64,000 bases of DNA from Nocardia cyriacigeorgica GUH-2 (lineage in GTDB: Bacteria > Actinomycetota > Actinomycetes > Mycobacteriales > Mycobacteriaceae). The stretch lies in contig NC_016887.1 in assembly GCF_000284035.1 (NCBI RefSeq), positions 4,650,001 through 4,714,000 of the forward strand, written 5' to 3'. Both the position numbers and the translations under genes were made by a program. Under the pieces are notes generated by a model. That model was not told the origin of the DNA. It saw only the letters and a program-made list of their open reading frames with translations, and did not search any database. Positions 25,589-34,234 of this stretch are shown here, piece after piece. Each line of letters opens with the position of its first letter. Positions within the stretch are counted from its first letter, which is position 1.

Positions 25589-26070
25589 TCGGTGAACACA
25601 ACATTACACACGGGTTCGCGGCGATGGCAAACCGGCAGGTCGGCGGCCGTTTCCGGGATCTTCGAATCGCCTCGGACGGCTTCTCGACGTCCACGCAACC
25701 GACCGCGGGCGAGCGTGCAGCGACGCCTCCGGCGCACTCACCGATGCCCCGAGCCGGCGGCCACCCCGTCGCCGCATCGGCGCGCCCATCGACCCTCGAT
25801 GTGCGATTGCCGGTCGGTAGCGAGGGCCGGAAACCGCTCATTCGTGTGACCCGGGCAACGATATCCAAGTGATCCCGAACACATAACGGTGTTATCACAA
25901 TCGCCTTTGGGTACGGGCGAAACCGGTTTCTCACCAGCGAATACGTTCTAATGCTAGCGATTCACGTGGATTCACCGGCAATAAATTGGAAGTTATCAAG
26001 ACGTGATCGAACGAGATTTGTTCGTTACCGTCGTTGCCACGGCCCGGATCAAACCGAGATGGGCTAGAAC
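25589..26070. other. Long upstream region of the rpf gene
   Basis: About 480 bases without a supported gene. It becomes AT-richer from 25860. ATAAC-GGT-GTTAT at 25883-25895 is a small inverted repeat that could be part of a regulator site. The rpf promoter probably lies in 25900-26050. Confidence 0.4.
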
Positions 26071-26140
26071 CCGAACCGACGAACACCGGAGACCCTGTCC
26101 CACGGTTCGGAGTACCCCGACATCACACCTGGGGACAGGG
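26071..26140 (+). ncRNA. Structured 5' leader of rpf, possible pseudoknot or riboswitch
   Basis: Two interleaved perfect helices: CCGAACCG (26071-26078) with CGGTTCGG (26103-26110), and CCCTGTCCC (26093-26101) with GGGACAGGG (26132-26140). The order a-b-a'-b' allows an H-type pseudoknot or two alternative folds, 50 bases before the rpf start. Many actinobacterial rpf genes have a ydaO-type (c-di-AMP) riboswitch leader; I could not match its full consensus here, so the class is open. Confidence 0.4.
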
Positions 26141-26189
26141 GCCGACGGAGAACATCCGCCGCGCTGGTGGGCACAGGGAGGGAAACCAC

Positions 26190-26525
26190 ATGACTAAGAA
26201 CCGGAAGTTCAGCACCCGCGCCCTCGGCCTGACCGCCATTGCTGGGGCTCTCGTTGCCGTCCCGTTCGGTCTTTCCACCGCCACCGCTTCGGCCTACTCG
26301 GGCAACTGGGACGCTGTCGCGGCCTGCGAGAGCGGCGGCGACTGGTCCATCAACACCGGTAACGGCTACTACGGCGGCCTGCAGTTCTCGCAGAGCACCT
26401 GGGAGGCCAACGGTGGCACCGGCTACGCGCACAACGCGAGCCGCGAAGAGCAGATCCGCGTGGCCGAGAACGTGCTGGCCACTCAGGGCCCCGGCGCCTG
26501 GCCGGTGTGCGGCGCCTACCTCTGA
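26190..26525 (+). CDS. Resuscitation-promoting factor (transglycosylase-like), secreted
   Basis: 111 residues, with the ATG at 26190 after GGAGG. A signal peptide (about 1-35, cut after ATASA) is followed directly by a single Rpf domain: WDAVAACESGGDW with the catalytic Glu47, then GNGYYGGLQFSQSTW and a C-terminal WPVCGAYL. The two cysteines (46 and 107) fit the conserved disulphide. It lacks the G5/DUF348 domains of RpfB and the repeats of RpfA, so it is a short RpfC/D/E-like form. It cleaves peptidoglycan glycan strands outside the cell and promotes regrowth from dormancy. A strong terminator follows; it is monocistronic. Confidence 0.92.
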   Translation: MTKNRKFSTRALGLTAIAGALVAVPFGLSTATASAYSGNWDAVAACESGGDWSINTGNGYYGGLQFSQSTWEANGGTGYAHNASREEQIRVAENVLATQGPGAWPVCGAYL

Positions 26526-26564
26526 GTCCCGTAGGCGTCTGACGCCCGACTCAGCAGCGCGAAC

Positions 26565-26603
26565 GAAACGGCGCTGTCATCCAGTGGATGACAGCGCCGT
26601 TTC
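26565..26603 (+). terminator. Terminator after rpf
   Basis: A near-perfect hairpin: GAAACGGCGCTGTCATCC pairs with its complement around a small loop and ends in GTTTCTGCGTTT. It is the clearest intrinsic terminator in the window. Confidence 0.9.
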
Positions 26604-26709
26604 TGCGTTTCGCCCCCGCCTGTTGCCGCTCACCGACGGCAGTAGGTCAGACCAGGGCCGCTGCTCGAACCGCGGGTCCCGGGCCTTACCTGCGGCGGCG
26701 ACAAACGAA

Positions 26710-26740
26710 CGAGGGCGCAGGGTCTAACCCCGCGCCCTCG
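26710..26740 (-). terminator. Terminator of UPF0182 gene
   Basis: A 9-bp stem CGAGGGCGC with its complement and a further inner GGG/CCC pairing, 17 bases beyond the minus-strand stop and followed by a T-rich GTTCGTTTGT. Confidence 0.75.
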
Positions 26741-26757
26741 CTCCTGAGCTCACTGGA

Positions 26758-29700
26758 TCAGCGTCCGGCGTCCTGATAGGCCTTCACCGCGGCCTCCAGC
26801 TCGTCGAGCGCCTTACCGAAGTCGGCGAAGTTGCCGGTCCGCATCGCGGTGCGCACGGCCTCGATCTTGCGATCCAGCTCCGCGGCCGCAGCGTCCTTGG
26901 CTCCCGAGGAACCGGCCGGCGGCGGAGTCGCTCCCTCGGCCGGCGGCGGCTGCGAGCCGTTCTCCTCGGGCGGCGGCGCCGAACCCTCGACCGGCGGTGC
27001 CGTGCCCGGCTGCGGCCGGATCGCGGGATCACCGCCCGGCGGCGTCGCCAAGGCACCCGCACCGGGCAGCACCTGGTTCAGCGCCTCGGCCAGGGTCGAG
27101 GCATAGCCGACCTTCACACTGCCCGCCTGGTCGCGGTAGCTGACCAGCACTCGCAGCAGCTGCGGGAAGGTGGCGGTGTTCGGGCCGGTATTGCGCTCGT
27201 TGTAGAACGGCTCGACATAGAGGATGCCGCCATCGGCGACCGGCAAGGTCAGCAGGTTGCCGTATCTGATCTTGTTCGAGTTCGACAGCAGCGTCTTCTC
27301 CTGGGAGACCTGCGGCGCCGTCGTCATCGTGTTCTGCGTCTGCTGCGGACCCTGGGTCTGGGTGTCGGTCGGCAATTGCAGGATGCGGAACTTGCCGTAA
27401 CCCGCCGGGTCCGAGCGCACCGAGATGTAGGCCGACAGGAACTGCCGGTTGTAGCCGACCATCGCGCTGGTCAGGTTGAACACCGGCTTACCGGTCTCCG
27501 GGTCGCCGAGCAGCACGTAGTACGGCGGCTGGCTGGCCGTCACGCCCTCCACGGTCGGGTCGGCGGGCACCGACCAGAACGCGTTGTTGGTGAAGAACTC
27601 ACGCGGATCGTCGACGTGGTATTTGGTCAGCATCTCCCGCTGCACCTTGAACAGGTCCTCCGGGTAGCGGAAGTGCTCGCGCAGCTCGGGGCTGACCTCG
27701 CTGGCCGGCTTCACCGCGTCCGGGAACACCCCGCGCCAGGCCTTCAGCACCGGGTCGGAGGAGTCCACCTCGTAGAGAGTGACCGTGCCGTCGTAGGCAT
27801 CGACGGTCGCCTTCACCGAGTTGCGGATGTAGCTGACCTCCTTACGCGGCAGCAAGCGGCCGGTCTTGCGGTCGATGCTGTCCTCTACCGCGCCTTCCAG
27901 CGAGGAGATCTGCGCGTAGGGGTAGTTGTCCAGCGTGGTGTAGGCGTCCACGATCCAGACGATGCGCCCGTCCACCACTGCCGGGTAGGTGTTGCCGTCG
28001 GTGGTCAGCCACGGCGCGACCTTCTGCACCCGCTCGCGCGGATCGCGGTTGTAGATGATCTTGGACTCGTCGCCGATGGCCGAGGAGAACAGGATGTTGC
28101 GCTCGGCGTACTTGGCGGCGAAAGCCAGGCGGTTGAACCAGTTGCCGATCGGCACGCCACCGGCACCGTCGTAGGTGAAGCGGGCGTTGTCGGTGTCGTA
28201 CTCGCGGGGCGTCTGGCCCTCGGTGGCGCCGACGATCGCGTAGTCCGGGTTCGACTGGGAGATCAGCTCGCCGTAGTAGATGCGCGGCTGATCGACCTTG
28301 ATGCGCTGGTCTTCCTTCTTCGTGGACAGATCGCTGACCATGAAGATCGGGTAACCGGAATCGCTGCTGCCGCCTGCGGCGTTCGGATCATCGGACTGCG
28401 GCCGGTTGACGCGGTTGGCGGGCGCGGCGACGAAACCGTTGCCGTGGGTGTAGACGGTGTGCTTGTTGATCCAATCGGTCTGGTTGCCGGTCAGCGAGGA
28501 CGGCGACAGCTCGCGGGCGCCGACGATGAAGTCCTGGACCTCACCGTTGATGGTGTAGCGGTCGATATCCAGCGATTCCGGGAAGCCGTAGAAGTTCTTC
28601 AGCTGACGCAGCTGGGTGAACGTGGGCGACAGGATGTTCGGATCGAGCAGCCGCGCGTTGGCGATGGTGGCGTGATCGACCGGGACGCTGGCGGGGTTCT
28701 TGCTGCTCTCGCCGGAGTAGGAGACGTAGTCGATCTTGTCGTCGGTGATCCCGTAGGCCTTGCGGGTCGCGGCGATATTGCGCTCGATGTATTCGCTTTC
28801 CTTCTCGGCGGCGTTCGGGCGCACCGAGAACTGCTCGACCATCAGCGGCCAGACCGCACCGACCAGCACCGACGACAGCACCAGCAGCGCCGCCGCCATC
28901 GCCGGCACCCGCAGATCGCGCAGCACGATGCCGGCGAAGAAGGCGATGGCGCAGATGATCGCGATGGACAGCAGGATCAGCTTGGCAGGCAGCACCGCGT
29001 TGATATCGGTGAATGAACCACCGTTGAAGGTCGGTTCCTTGCGGCTGCTCATCAGCAGTTCGTAGCGGTCGAACCAGTAGGCGATGGCCTTGAGCAGGAC
29101 GAAGGTGCCTGCCAGCGCCGCGAGCTGGATGCGCGCGGCATTGGTGAGCGTGCCCTCGCGCCCGGACAGGCGCAGCCCGCCGAACACGTAGTGAGTGACC
29201 AGGTTCGCGAAGAACGCGATGACGATAGCGACGAACAGCCAGTTCAGGATCATCCGGTAGAACGGCAGGTCGAAGGCGTAGAAGCCGACGTCGAGGTTGA
29301 ACTGCGGGTCGGTCTCACCGAACGAGCCGCCGTGCAGGAACAGCTGCACGGTGACCCAATTCGACTGCGCCACCAGGCCGGAGAGCACACCGAGCAGCAC
29401 CGGGATACCGATGCCGAACAGCTTCAGCCGGCTCATCACGGTGGTGCGGTAGCGCGCGATCGGATCGTTGGGCCCGGCCGTCGGGACGAAGACCGGCCGG
29501 GAGCGGTAGGCCAGCACCAGCGCAGCCCACACCACCAGTCCGACGAACAGCCCCACCACGGCGAAGATCAGGATTCTGGTCCACAGCACCGTGACGTACA
29601 CGCCACGGAATCCGACCTCGCCGAACCACAGCCAGTTCGTATAGGTGTCGACCAGTCGCGGTCCCACCAGCAGTAGCGCCGCCAGTACGACGGCCGCCAC

Positions 29701-29760
29701 CAGCAGCACACGGCTGCGGCGGGACAACGAAGGTAAGCCCGAGGGGGGCCGCATGCCCAC
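26758..29760 (-). CDS. UPF0182 family large membrane protein
   Basis: 1,000 residues from the GTG at 29760, chosen because GGAGAG lies 7 bases upstream; ATG 29754 is the alternative. Seven hydrophobic helices lie in the first 320 residues (VLLVAAVVLAALLLVG, TRILIFAVVGLFVGLVVW and later). A long extracytoplasmic region follows (about 320-900) with conserved tracts such as ISQSNPDYAIVG and YGNLLTLPV. The C-terminus is a Pro/Gly/Glu-rich linker and a charged helix (AELDRKIEAVRTAMRTGNFADFGKALDELE). It corresponds in gene order to M. tuberculosis Rv3193c. Biochemical function is unknown. It is divergent from the PPA1309 gene. Confidence 0.9.
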   Translation of the reverse strand: MGMRPPSGLPSLSRRSRVLLVAAVVLAALLLVGPRLVDTYTNWLWFGEVGFRGVYVTVLWTRILIFAVVGLFVGLVVWAALVLAYRSRPVFVPTAGPNDPIARYRTTVMSRLKLFGIGIPVLLGVLSGLVAQSNWVTVQLFLHGGSFGETDPQFNLDVGFYAFDLPFYRMILNWLFVAIVIAFFANLVTHYVFGGLRLSGREGTLTNAARIQLAALAGTFVLLKAIAYWFDRYELLMSSRKEPTFNGGSFTDINAVLPAKLILLSIAIICAIAFFAGIVLRDLRVPAMAAALLVLSSVLVGAVWPLMVEQFSVRPNAAEKESEYIERNIAATRKAYGITDDKIDYVSYSGESSKNPASVPVDHATIANARLLDPNILSPTFTQLRQLKNFYGFPESLDIDRYTINGEVQDFIVGARELSPSSLTGNQTDWINKHTVYTHGNGFVAAPANRVNRPQSDDPNAAGGSSDSGYPIFMVSDLSTKKEDQRIKVDQPRIYYGELISQSNPDYAIVGATEGQTPREYDTDNARFTYDGAGGVPIGNWFNRLAFAAKYAERNILFSSAIGDESKIIYNRDPRERVQKVAPWLTTDGNTYPAVVDGRIVWIVDAYTTLDNYPYAQISSLEGAVEDSIDRKTGRLLPRKEVSYIRNSVKATVDAYDGTVTLYEVDSSDPVLKAWRGVFPDAVKPASEVSPELREHFRYPEDLFKVQREMLTKYHVDDPREFFTNNAFWSVPADPTVEGVTASQPPYYVLLGDPETGKPVFNLTSAMVGYNRQFLSAYISVRSDPAGYGKFRILQLPTDTQTQGPQQTQNTMTTAPQVSQEKTLLSNSNKIRYGNLLTLPVADGGILYVEPFYNERNTGPNTATFPQLLRVLVSYRDQAGSVKVGYASTLAEALNQVLPGAGALATPPGGDPAIRPQPGTAPPVEGSAPPPEENGSQPPPAEGATPPPAGSSGAKDAAAAELDRKIEAVRTAMRTGNFADFGKALDELEAAVKAYQDAGR

Positions 29761-29992
29761 GATGCCACTCTCCAGGGTCCGGCGGCGCCAACGTCTGCAC
29801 GCCGCAGTCCGATGTTCGATTGGTCCATTTCGGACCGTTGGCGCCCACTCTACGGAAATCGGACACCGCACAGGCGGGAGGGCGGGAACGCGGCCGCCGC
29901 TGCGCACGCCGAAGGCAAGCAGCGGCGGCGGAAACGCGAGACATCCGGGGGCCGCGAACATGCGACGCCGAAGGCGGCGCAAAATAAACACA

Positions 29993-30574
29993 GTGAGCGC
30001 TGATCTGCATGCTGAGATGGTCCTGGCCCGGTCTGTCCGGGAGGTCGCCGAGTTCGTCGATGCCGAAGGGTGGGGGCGGCCGCCGCAGATGTTCGCGCTG
30101 GTCCCGACCGCCGATCTGGTGGCGGCCGAGCCGGGTCTCGCGGATCAGGTCGATGCCGGCGATGAGCTGACTCCGATTGCGCAGGAGCCGTTTCCCGAGG
30201 ATGTGACCGGTGGTTCGCGGGCGCTGGAGGAGATGCTCGCGACGACGAGCTGGCCGCCCGCGGTCGCCGGGTGCGTGCTGGTGCAGGAGATCGTGGTGTT
30301 GCCGCCGACAGCGGAGAGCACCCTCGACGATGCGTTGACGCCGCTGCTCGCCGATGACGACGCCGCCGATGCCGCCGGACGCGCGGCAGCTCATGCGCAT
30401 CCGGAGCGCCGTGAGGCGCGCCTGTTCGCCGCTGCGCTGCGCGAGGGCAGCACGCTGTGTCTGCTCCAGGTCCGTCCCGATGACGAGGCCGACGAGTTCG
30501 CCGACCTCGAGCTGCGGACCTACCCGAACCTGGCGTCGAACGTGGTCGAGGCCCTGCAGCACACGCTGGATTGA
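29993..30574 (+). CDS. PPA1309 family protein
   Basis: 193 residues from the GTG at 29993, an uncertain start with no strong ribosome-binding site. The sequence (MVLARSVREVAEFVDAEGWGRPPQMFALV, SWPPAVAGCVLVQEIVVLPP, HPERREARLFAAALREGSTLCLLQVRP) matches the small actinobacterial PPA1309 family, whose role is unknown. It looks cytosolic and globular, with no membrane segment. It starts 233 bases from the divergent UPF0182 gene and converges on ylbL, 16 bases apart. Confidence 0.8.
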   Translation: MSADLHAEMVLARSVREVAEFVDAEGWGRPPQMFALVPTADLVAAEPGLADQVDAGDELTPIAQEPFPEDVTGGSRALEEMLATTSWPPAVAGCVLVQEIVVLPPTAESTLDDALTPLLADDDAADAAGRAAAHAHPERREARLFAAALREGSTLCLLQVRPDDEADEFADLELRTYPNLASNVVEALQHTLD

Positions 30575-30590
30575 GCCCGGCCCGCGGTGA

Positions 30591-31616
30591 TTATCCGCAG
30601 GTCACGGCCTCGCGACCGGCGCTGAGATCCTCCAGCGACTGCACCGCGCCCGCCAGGTTTTCGACCTTGACCAGGCGCAGGCCGTCGGGCGTGCGCTGCC
30701 GCGCCTCGTTGCAGTTGGCGGCCGGCACCAGGAAGGTTTCGGCGCCCGCCTCGCGCGCGGCCATCATCTTGTACTGGATGCCGCCGATCGGGCCGACCTT
30801 GCCGTCCTGGTCGATGGATCCGGTGCCTGCGACGAAGTTGCCGCCGTCGAGTTCACCCGGGGTGAGCTTGTCGATCAGCGCCAGGCTGAACATCAGGCCC
30901 GCCGAGGGTCCGCCGATATCGGCGAGGTTGAAGGTGACCTCCATGGGCGGGCGGGCGCCCTCACCCGGGGTGACGCCGAGGTAGCCCTTGCTCGGGTCGT
31001 CCTCGCGGGCGCCGAGGGTCACCTCGACGGTCTGCTCGGCGTTGTCGCGGCGGATCACCATGGTGATCTTGCTGCCCGGCGGCAGTTTCCCGATCGCGTC
31101 GACGACGTCCTTGGGCTCGTTCATCGGAACGCCGTTGATGCTGACGATCTGGTCGCCCTCTTCCAGCACTGCCTTGGCCGGGCCGTTGTCGGCGACGGTG
31201 CGCGCGAGCACCACGGTGGGCAGGCCGAGGAAGTTCATCGCCGCCACCTCGGCATTGCTCTCGGAGTCCTTGAAGTCCTGCTGATTGGACTTGTCGATCT
31301 CCTCCCGCGACACCCCGGGCGGATAGACCTCCGAGCGCGGGACCAGGCCGTGTTCGCCGCTGACCCAGAAGCCGATGGCCTCGAAGATGTTGAGCCCGTC
31401 GCGCACCGAGACGGTGGTCATATTGAGATTGCCGGTGGTCGGATCCACCTCGACACCGGTGACGTCGACGACCTGTTTGCCGTCCACTTCGCCCAGTGTG
31501 TTGAACGTGGGCCCCGGGCCGAGCGCGACGAAGGGCACGTTGAACCAGCTCCCCGCGACGCCCAGCACGAGTACCGGGATCAGCGCGACGAGCAGAGTGA
31601 TGATCCGACGATTCAC
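30591..31616 (-). CDS. YlbL-family membrane-anchored PDZ/Lon-like serine protease
   Basis: 341 residues from the GTG at 31616; much longer upstream frames run antisense through the next gene and are spurious. One N-terminal anchor (about 5-28), a signal-proximal segment, a PDZ domain (about 135-205, with EEGDQIVSINGVPMNEPKDVV), then a Lon-type (S16) protease domain with Ser238 in IGGPSAGLMF and Lys283 in IGGIQYKMMAAREAG forming the Ser-Lys dyad. There is no AAA domain, so proteolysis is ATP-independent. It corresponds to Rv3194c, next to the metalloprotease-like gene in the same order as M. tuberculosis. Substrate unknown. Confidence 0.9.
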   Translation of the reverse strand: MNRRIITLLVALIPVLVLGVAGSWFNVPFVALGPGPTFNTLGEVDGKQVVDVTGVEVDPTTGNLNMTTVSVRDGLNIFEAIGFWVSGEHGLVPRSEVYPPGVSREEIDKSNQQDFKDSESNAEVAAMNFLGLPTVVLARTVADNGPAKAVLEEGDQIVSINGVPMNEPKDVVDAIGKLPPGSKITMVIRRDNAEQTVEVTLGAREDDPSKGYLGVTPGEGARPPMEVTFNLADIGGPSAGLMFSLALIDKLTPGELDGGNFVAGTGSIDQDGKVGPIGGIQYKMMAAREAGAETFLVPAANCNEARQRTPDGLRLVKVENLAGAVQSLEDLSAGREAVTCG

Positions 31617-31775
31617 GCGGCCAACAGTAGCGAGCGGCGCGCTCGCGCGGCGGAACCGGCGGAGGTTTCGCGGTTCGCGGTGCCGTCGGCCACCGCCGTG
31701 AGCCCGTTCACCCACGAGTGCGATTTCGCGGCGCGCGAACATCGTCGCCGGTCCGCGCCGCGTAACGTAATGGGT

Positions 31776-33197
31776 ATGAGTGACCATCCGTTCGGATTCT
31801 CGAACCGCGACGACGACGATGACCGCAAACGAGGCGAGCAGCCGAGCGGTTCCGGCGCGGGCGACCCGTTCGGCTTCGGCATGGCCGGGTCCGGGGCCGG
31901 CGGATTCGACCCGGCGCAGCTGGGCCAGATGCTGACCTCGCTGGGCCAGATGCTCAGCGGCATGGGGCAGGGCATGGCTGCCCCCGGCGGCCAGAGCGGC
32001 CCGGTCAATTACGAGGTGGCCAAGCGGCTGGCCCGCCAGCAGCTCGGCGCGAGCGTCACCCCGGTCTCGGCGGGCGCCGCGAGCGCCGTCGCCGACGCCG
32101 CGCATCTGGCCGAAGTGTGGCTCGACGGCGCGACGACGCTGCCTGCGGGCGCGACGAAGACGGCCGCGTGGACGGCCAACGACTGGATCGAGGAAACCCT
32201 GCCCACCTGGCAGCGGCTGTGCGATCCGGTGGCCCAGCAGATCTCCGGCATGTGGACGGCGAACCTGCCCGAGGAGGCCAAGCAGTTCGCGGCGCCGATG
32301 ATGGGCATGCTCGGCCAGATGGGCGGGCTGGCGTTCGGTTCGCAGCTCGGCCAAGCCCTCGGTCAGCTGGCCAAGGAGGTGCTGACCTCCACCGATATCG
32401 GGCTGCCGCTGGGTCCCGCGGGCACCGCGGCCCTGCTGCCCGCCGCCATCTCCGAATTCAGCGCCGGGCTGGAGCAGCCCGAGAGCGAGATCATGGTCTT
32501 CCTGGCCGCCCGGGAGGCCGCCCACCAGCGGCTGTTCGGACACGTGCCGTGGCTGCGTCAGCAGGTGCTCGGCGCGGTCGAGGACTACGCGCGGGGCATC
32601 AAGATGGACTTCTCCGCCCTGGAGGAGGCCGCGCAGAACATCGATCCGATGTCGCTGACCGATCCGAGCAAGCTCGAGGAGATCCTGTCGCAGGGCACCT
32701 TCGAACCGCAGACCACGCCGGAGCAGAAGCAGGCGCTGGAGCGGCTGGAGACGCTGCTGGCCCTGATCGAGGGGTGGGTGCAGGTCGTGGTGGCCGAGGC
32801 CGTCGGCGAGCGCCTGCCCGGTGCGGGCGCGCTGGCCGAGACGCTGCGTCGCCGCCGGGCCACCGGCGGTCCGGCCGAGCAGACCTTCGCCACGCTGGTC
32901 GGCCTGGAGCTGCGCCCGCGCAAGCTGCGCGAAGCCGCGGCTCTGTGGCAGCGACTGACCACCGATGCGGGCATGGAGAAGCGCGACGGCGTGTGGGCGC
33001 ATCCGGACCTGCTGCCCGACGCCAGTGACCTCGACTCCCCCGCCGGGTTCATCGACTCGGTGATCGGCGGCGGCGCCAACGCCTTCGACGATCCGCTGGC
33101 CCAGCTGGCCGAGACCGAGGCGCGCGAGCGCGACGAGCGGAAGAAGTCGGGCGAATCGGGTGAGGCGCCCGGCGAGCAAGGCGAGACTTCGTCTTGA
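31776..33197 (+). CDS. Zincin-like metallohydrolase family protein (Rv3195-like)
   Basis: 473 residues from the ATG at 31776. The N-terminus is a disordered region rich in D, G and M (RDDDDDRKRG, QLGQMLTSLGQMLSGMGQGM). The core has the conserved stretch EIMVFLAAREAAHQRLFGHVPW; in this family, annotated as zinc-dependent metalloprotease or putative hydrolase, the E/H pair replaces a canonical HExxH, so activity is uncertain. Later conserved segments are LLALIEGWVQVVVAEAVGERLPG and RPRKLREAAALWQRL. The C-terminus is Glu/Lys-rich. It diverges from ylbL, with about 160 bases between starts. Confidence 0.82.
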   Translation: MSDHPFGFSNRDDDDDRKRGEQPSGSGAGDPFGFGMAGSGAGGFDPAQLGQMLTSLGQMLSGMGQGMAAPGGQSGPVNYEVAKRLARQQLGASVTPVSAGAASAVADAAHLAEVWLDGATTLPAGATKTAAWTANDWIEETLPTWQRLCDPVAQQISGMWTANLPEEAKQFAAPMMGMLGQMGGLAFGSQLGQALGQLAKEVLTSTDIGLPLGPAGTAALLPAAISEFSAGLEQPESEIMVFLAAREAAHQRLFGHVPWLRQQVLGAVEDYARGIKMDFSALEEAAQNIDPMSLTDPSKLEEILSQGTFEPQTTPEQKQALERLETLLALIEGWVQVVVAEAVGERLPGAGALAETLRRRRATGGPAEQTFATLVGLELRPRKLREAAALWQRLTTDAGMEKRDGVWAHPDLLPDASDLDSPAGFIDSVIGGGANAFDDPLAQLAETEARERDERKKSGESGEAPGEQGETSS

Positions 33198-33297
33198 TCG
33201 CGGCCGCAAGCAGGCGCCTGTCGGAGCGGTGCGGGCCTGTGGATAACTCGCTATTTCGGGCCGGTTCCGCTGCGGGCCGCTGCGCATACTGCTGGCC

Positions 33298-34158
33298 ATG
33301 ACATCCCTGTGCCTGCGCGGACCGATGCTGCATCCGCGCCTGCTGGTCCTGACTCGGCCGTCCGGGGTGATCCAGCTCGGCTGGGATCCGGAGTCGGCGC
33401 GGCAATTGGCGATTCCCGGCGTCGCCGCCGACACCCTGCGGCAATTCCTCGACCTGCTCGACGGCCTGCGCACGCGTCCGCAGATCCTCTGGCGCGCCAC
33501 CGAACTCGGCCTCACCGCCCAACACGCGAGCGAGCTGCTGGCCACCCTCGATGACGCCGGCCTGCTCGTCTACCCCGACACGCCGGCCGGGCGGGTGCGG
33601 CGGGTCCGGGTGCACGGGCTGGGCCCGCTGTCGGATGCGCTCACCGCGGGTCTGCGCCGGTTCGGGCTGCGACCGGAGCGTTCGCGCGGCGGCAGGCTCG
33701 ATCTCCGGCTGCGGCCGGATCTGGTGCTGCTGACCGATTCGCTGATGCCCGACCCGCGGCTTACCGCCCAGTTGCTGCGCGCGCGGATCCCGCACCTGCC
33801 GGTGCACATGCGTGACGGTGTCGGTGTGGTGGGACCGCTGGTGCTGCCCGGCGAGACCGGCTGCCTGCGCTGCGCGGATCTGGTGCGCGCCGATTACGAC
33901 CCGGACTGGCCGCGGGTCGCGGCGCAACTGCTCGGCCGGGTCGGCCACGGTTCCCGGCCCGGCATCGAGGCCACCGCCGCCTTGGCGTTGCGTGAACTGG
34001 AGTCGATCATCGCGTGTTCGGTCCGCGAGCGCCCGGCGGTTCTTCACGCCCAGCTGGAGCTCGACCCGGGGACGTACCGGCTCCGGATCCGGCATCGAGC
34101 GCCGCACGAACGGTGCCTATGCCGCCGCCTTACCGCCGATTCCGAGGCGCAAATGTGA
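33298..34158 (+). CDS. Rv3196-like protein, ThiF/cyclodehydratase-related
   Basis: 286 residues. The N-terminal part looks like a winged-helix-type leader region (WRATELGLTAQHASELLATLDDAGLLVY). The second half resembles the truncated ThiF-like, E1-derived fold seen in azole-forming cyclodehydratase partners: RVHGLGPLSDALTAGLRRFG (Rossmann-like glycine motif), RPDLVLLTDSLMPDPR, and a zinc-type pair GETGCLRCADL with a second pair near the C-terminus (HERCLCRRL). No precursor peptide or cyclodehydratase gene lies nearby, and gene order matches Rv3196 of M. tuberculosis, which has no known product. Function is unknown. Confidence 0.7.
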   Translation: MTSLCLRGPMLHPRLLVLTRPSGVIQLGWDPESARQLAIPGVAADTLRQFLDLLDGLRTRPQILWRATELGLTAQHASELLATLDDAGLLVYPDTPAGRVRRVRVHGLGPLSDALTAGLRRFGLRPERSRGGRLDLRLRPDLVLLTDSLMPDPRLTAQLLRARIPHLPVHMRDGVGVVGPLVLPGETGCLRCADLVRADYDPDWPRVAAQLLGRVGHGSRPGIEATAALALRELESIIACSVRERPAVLHAQLELDPGTYRLRIRHRAPHERCLCRRLTADSEAQM

Positions 34159-34234
34159 CGGGTACCACTCCATGGTGCGGATTCTCACCGCATTTCGATG
34201 GCACAGCGGCGGCTCGGTCCGCCATGATGGGTAC

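Noticed and set aside
31617..33545. Upstream extension of the YlbL frame to 984 codons, antisense to the zincin-like gene
   Set aside because: The conserved protein begins at GTG 31616 with a membrane anchor; the extension is His/Arg/Gln-rich and antisense to a real gene.
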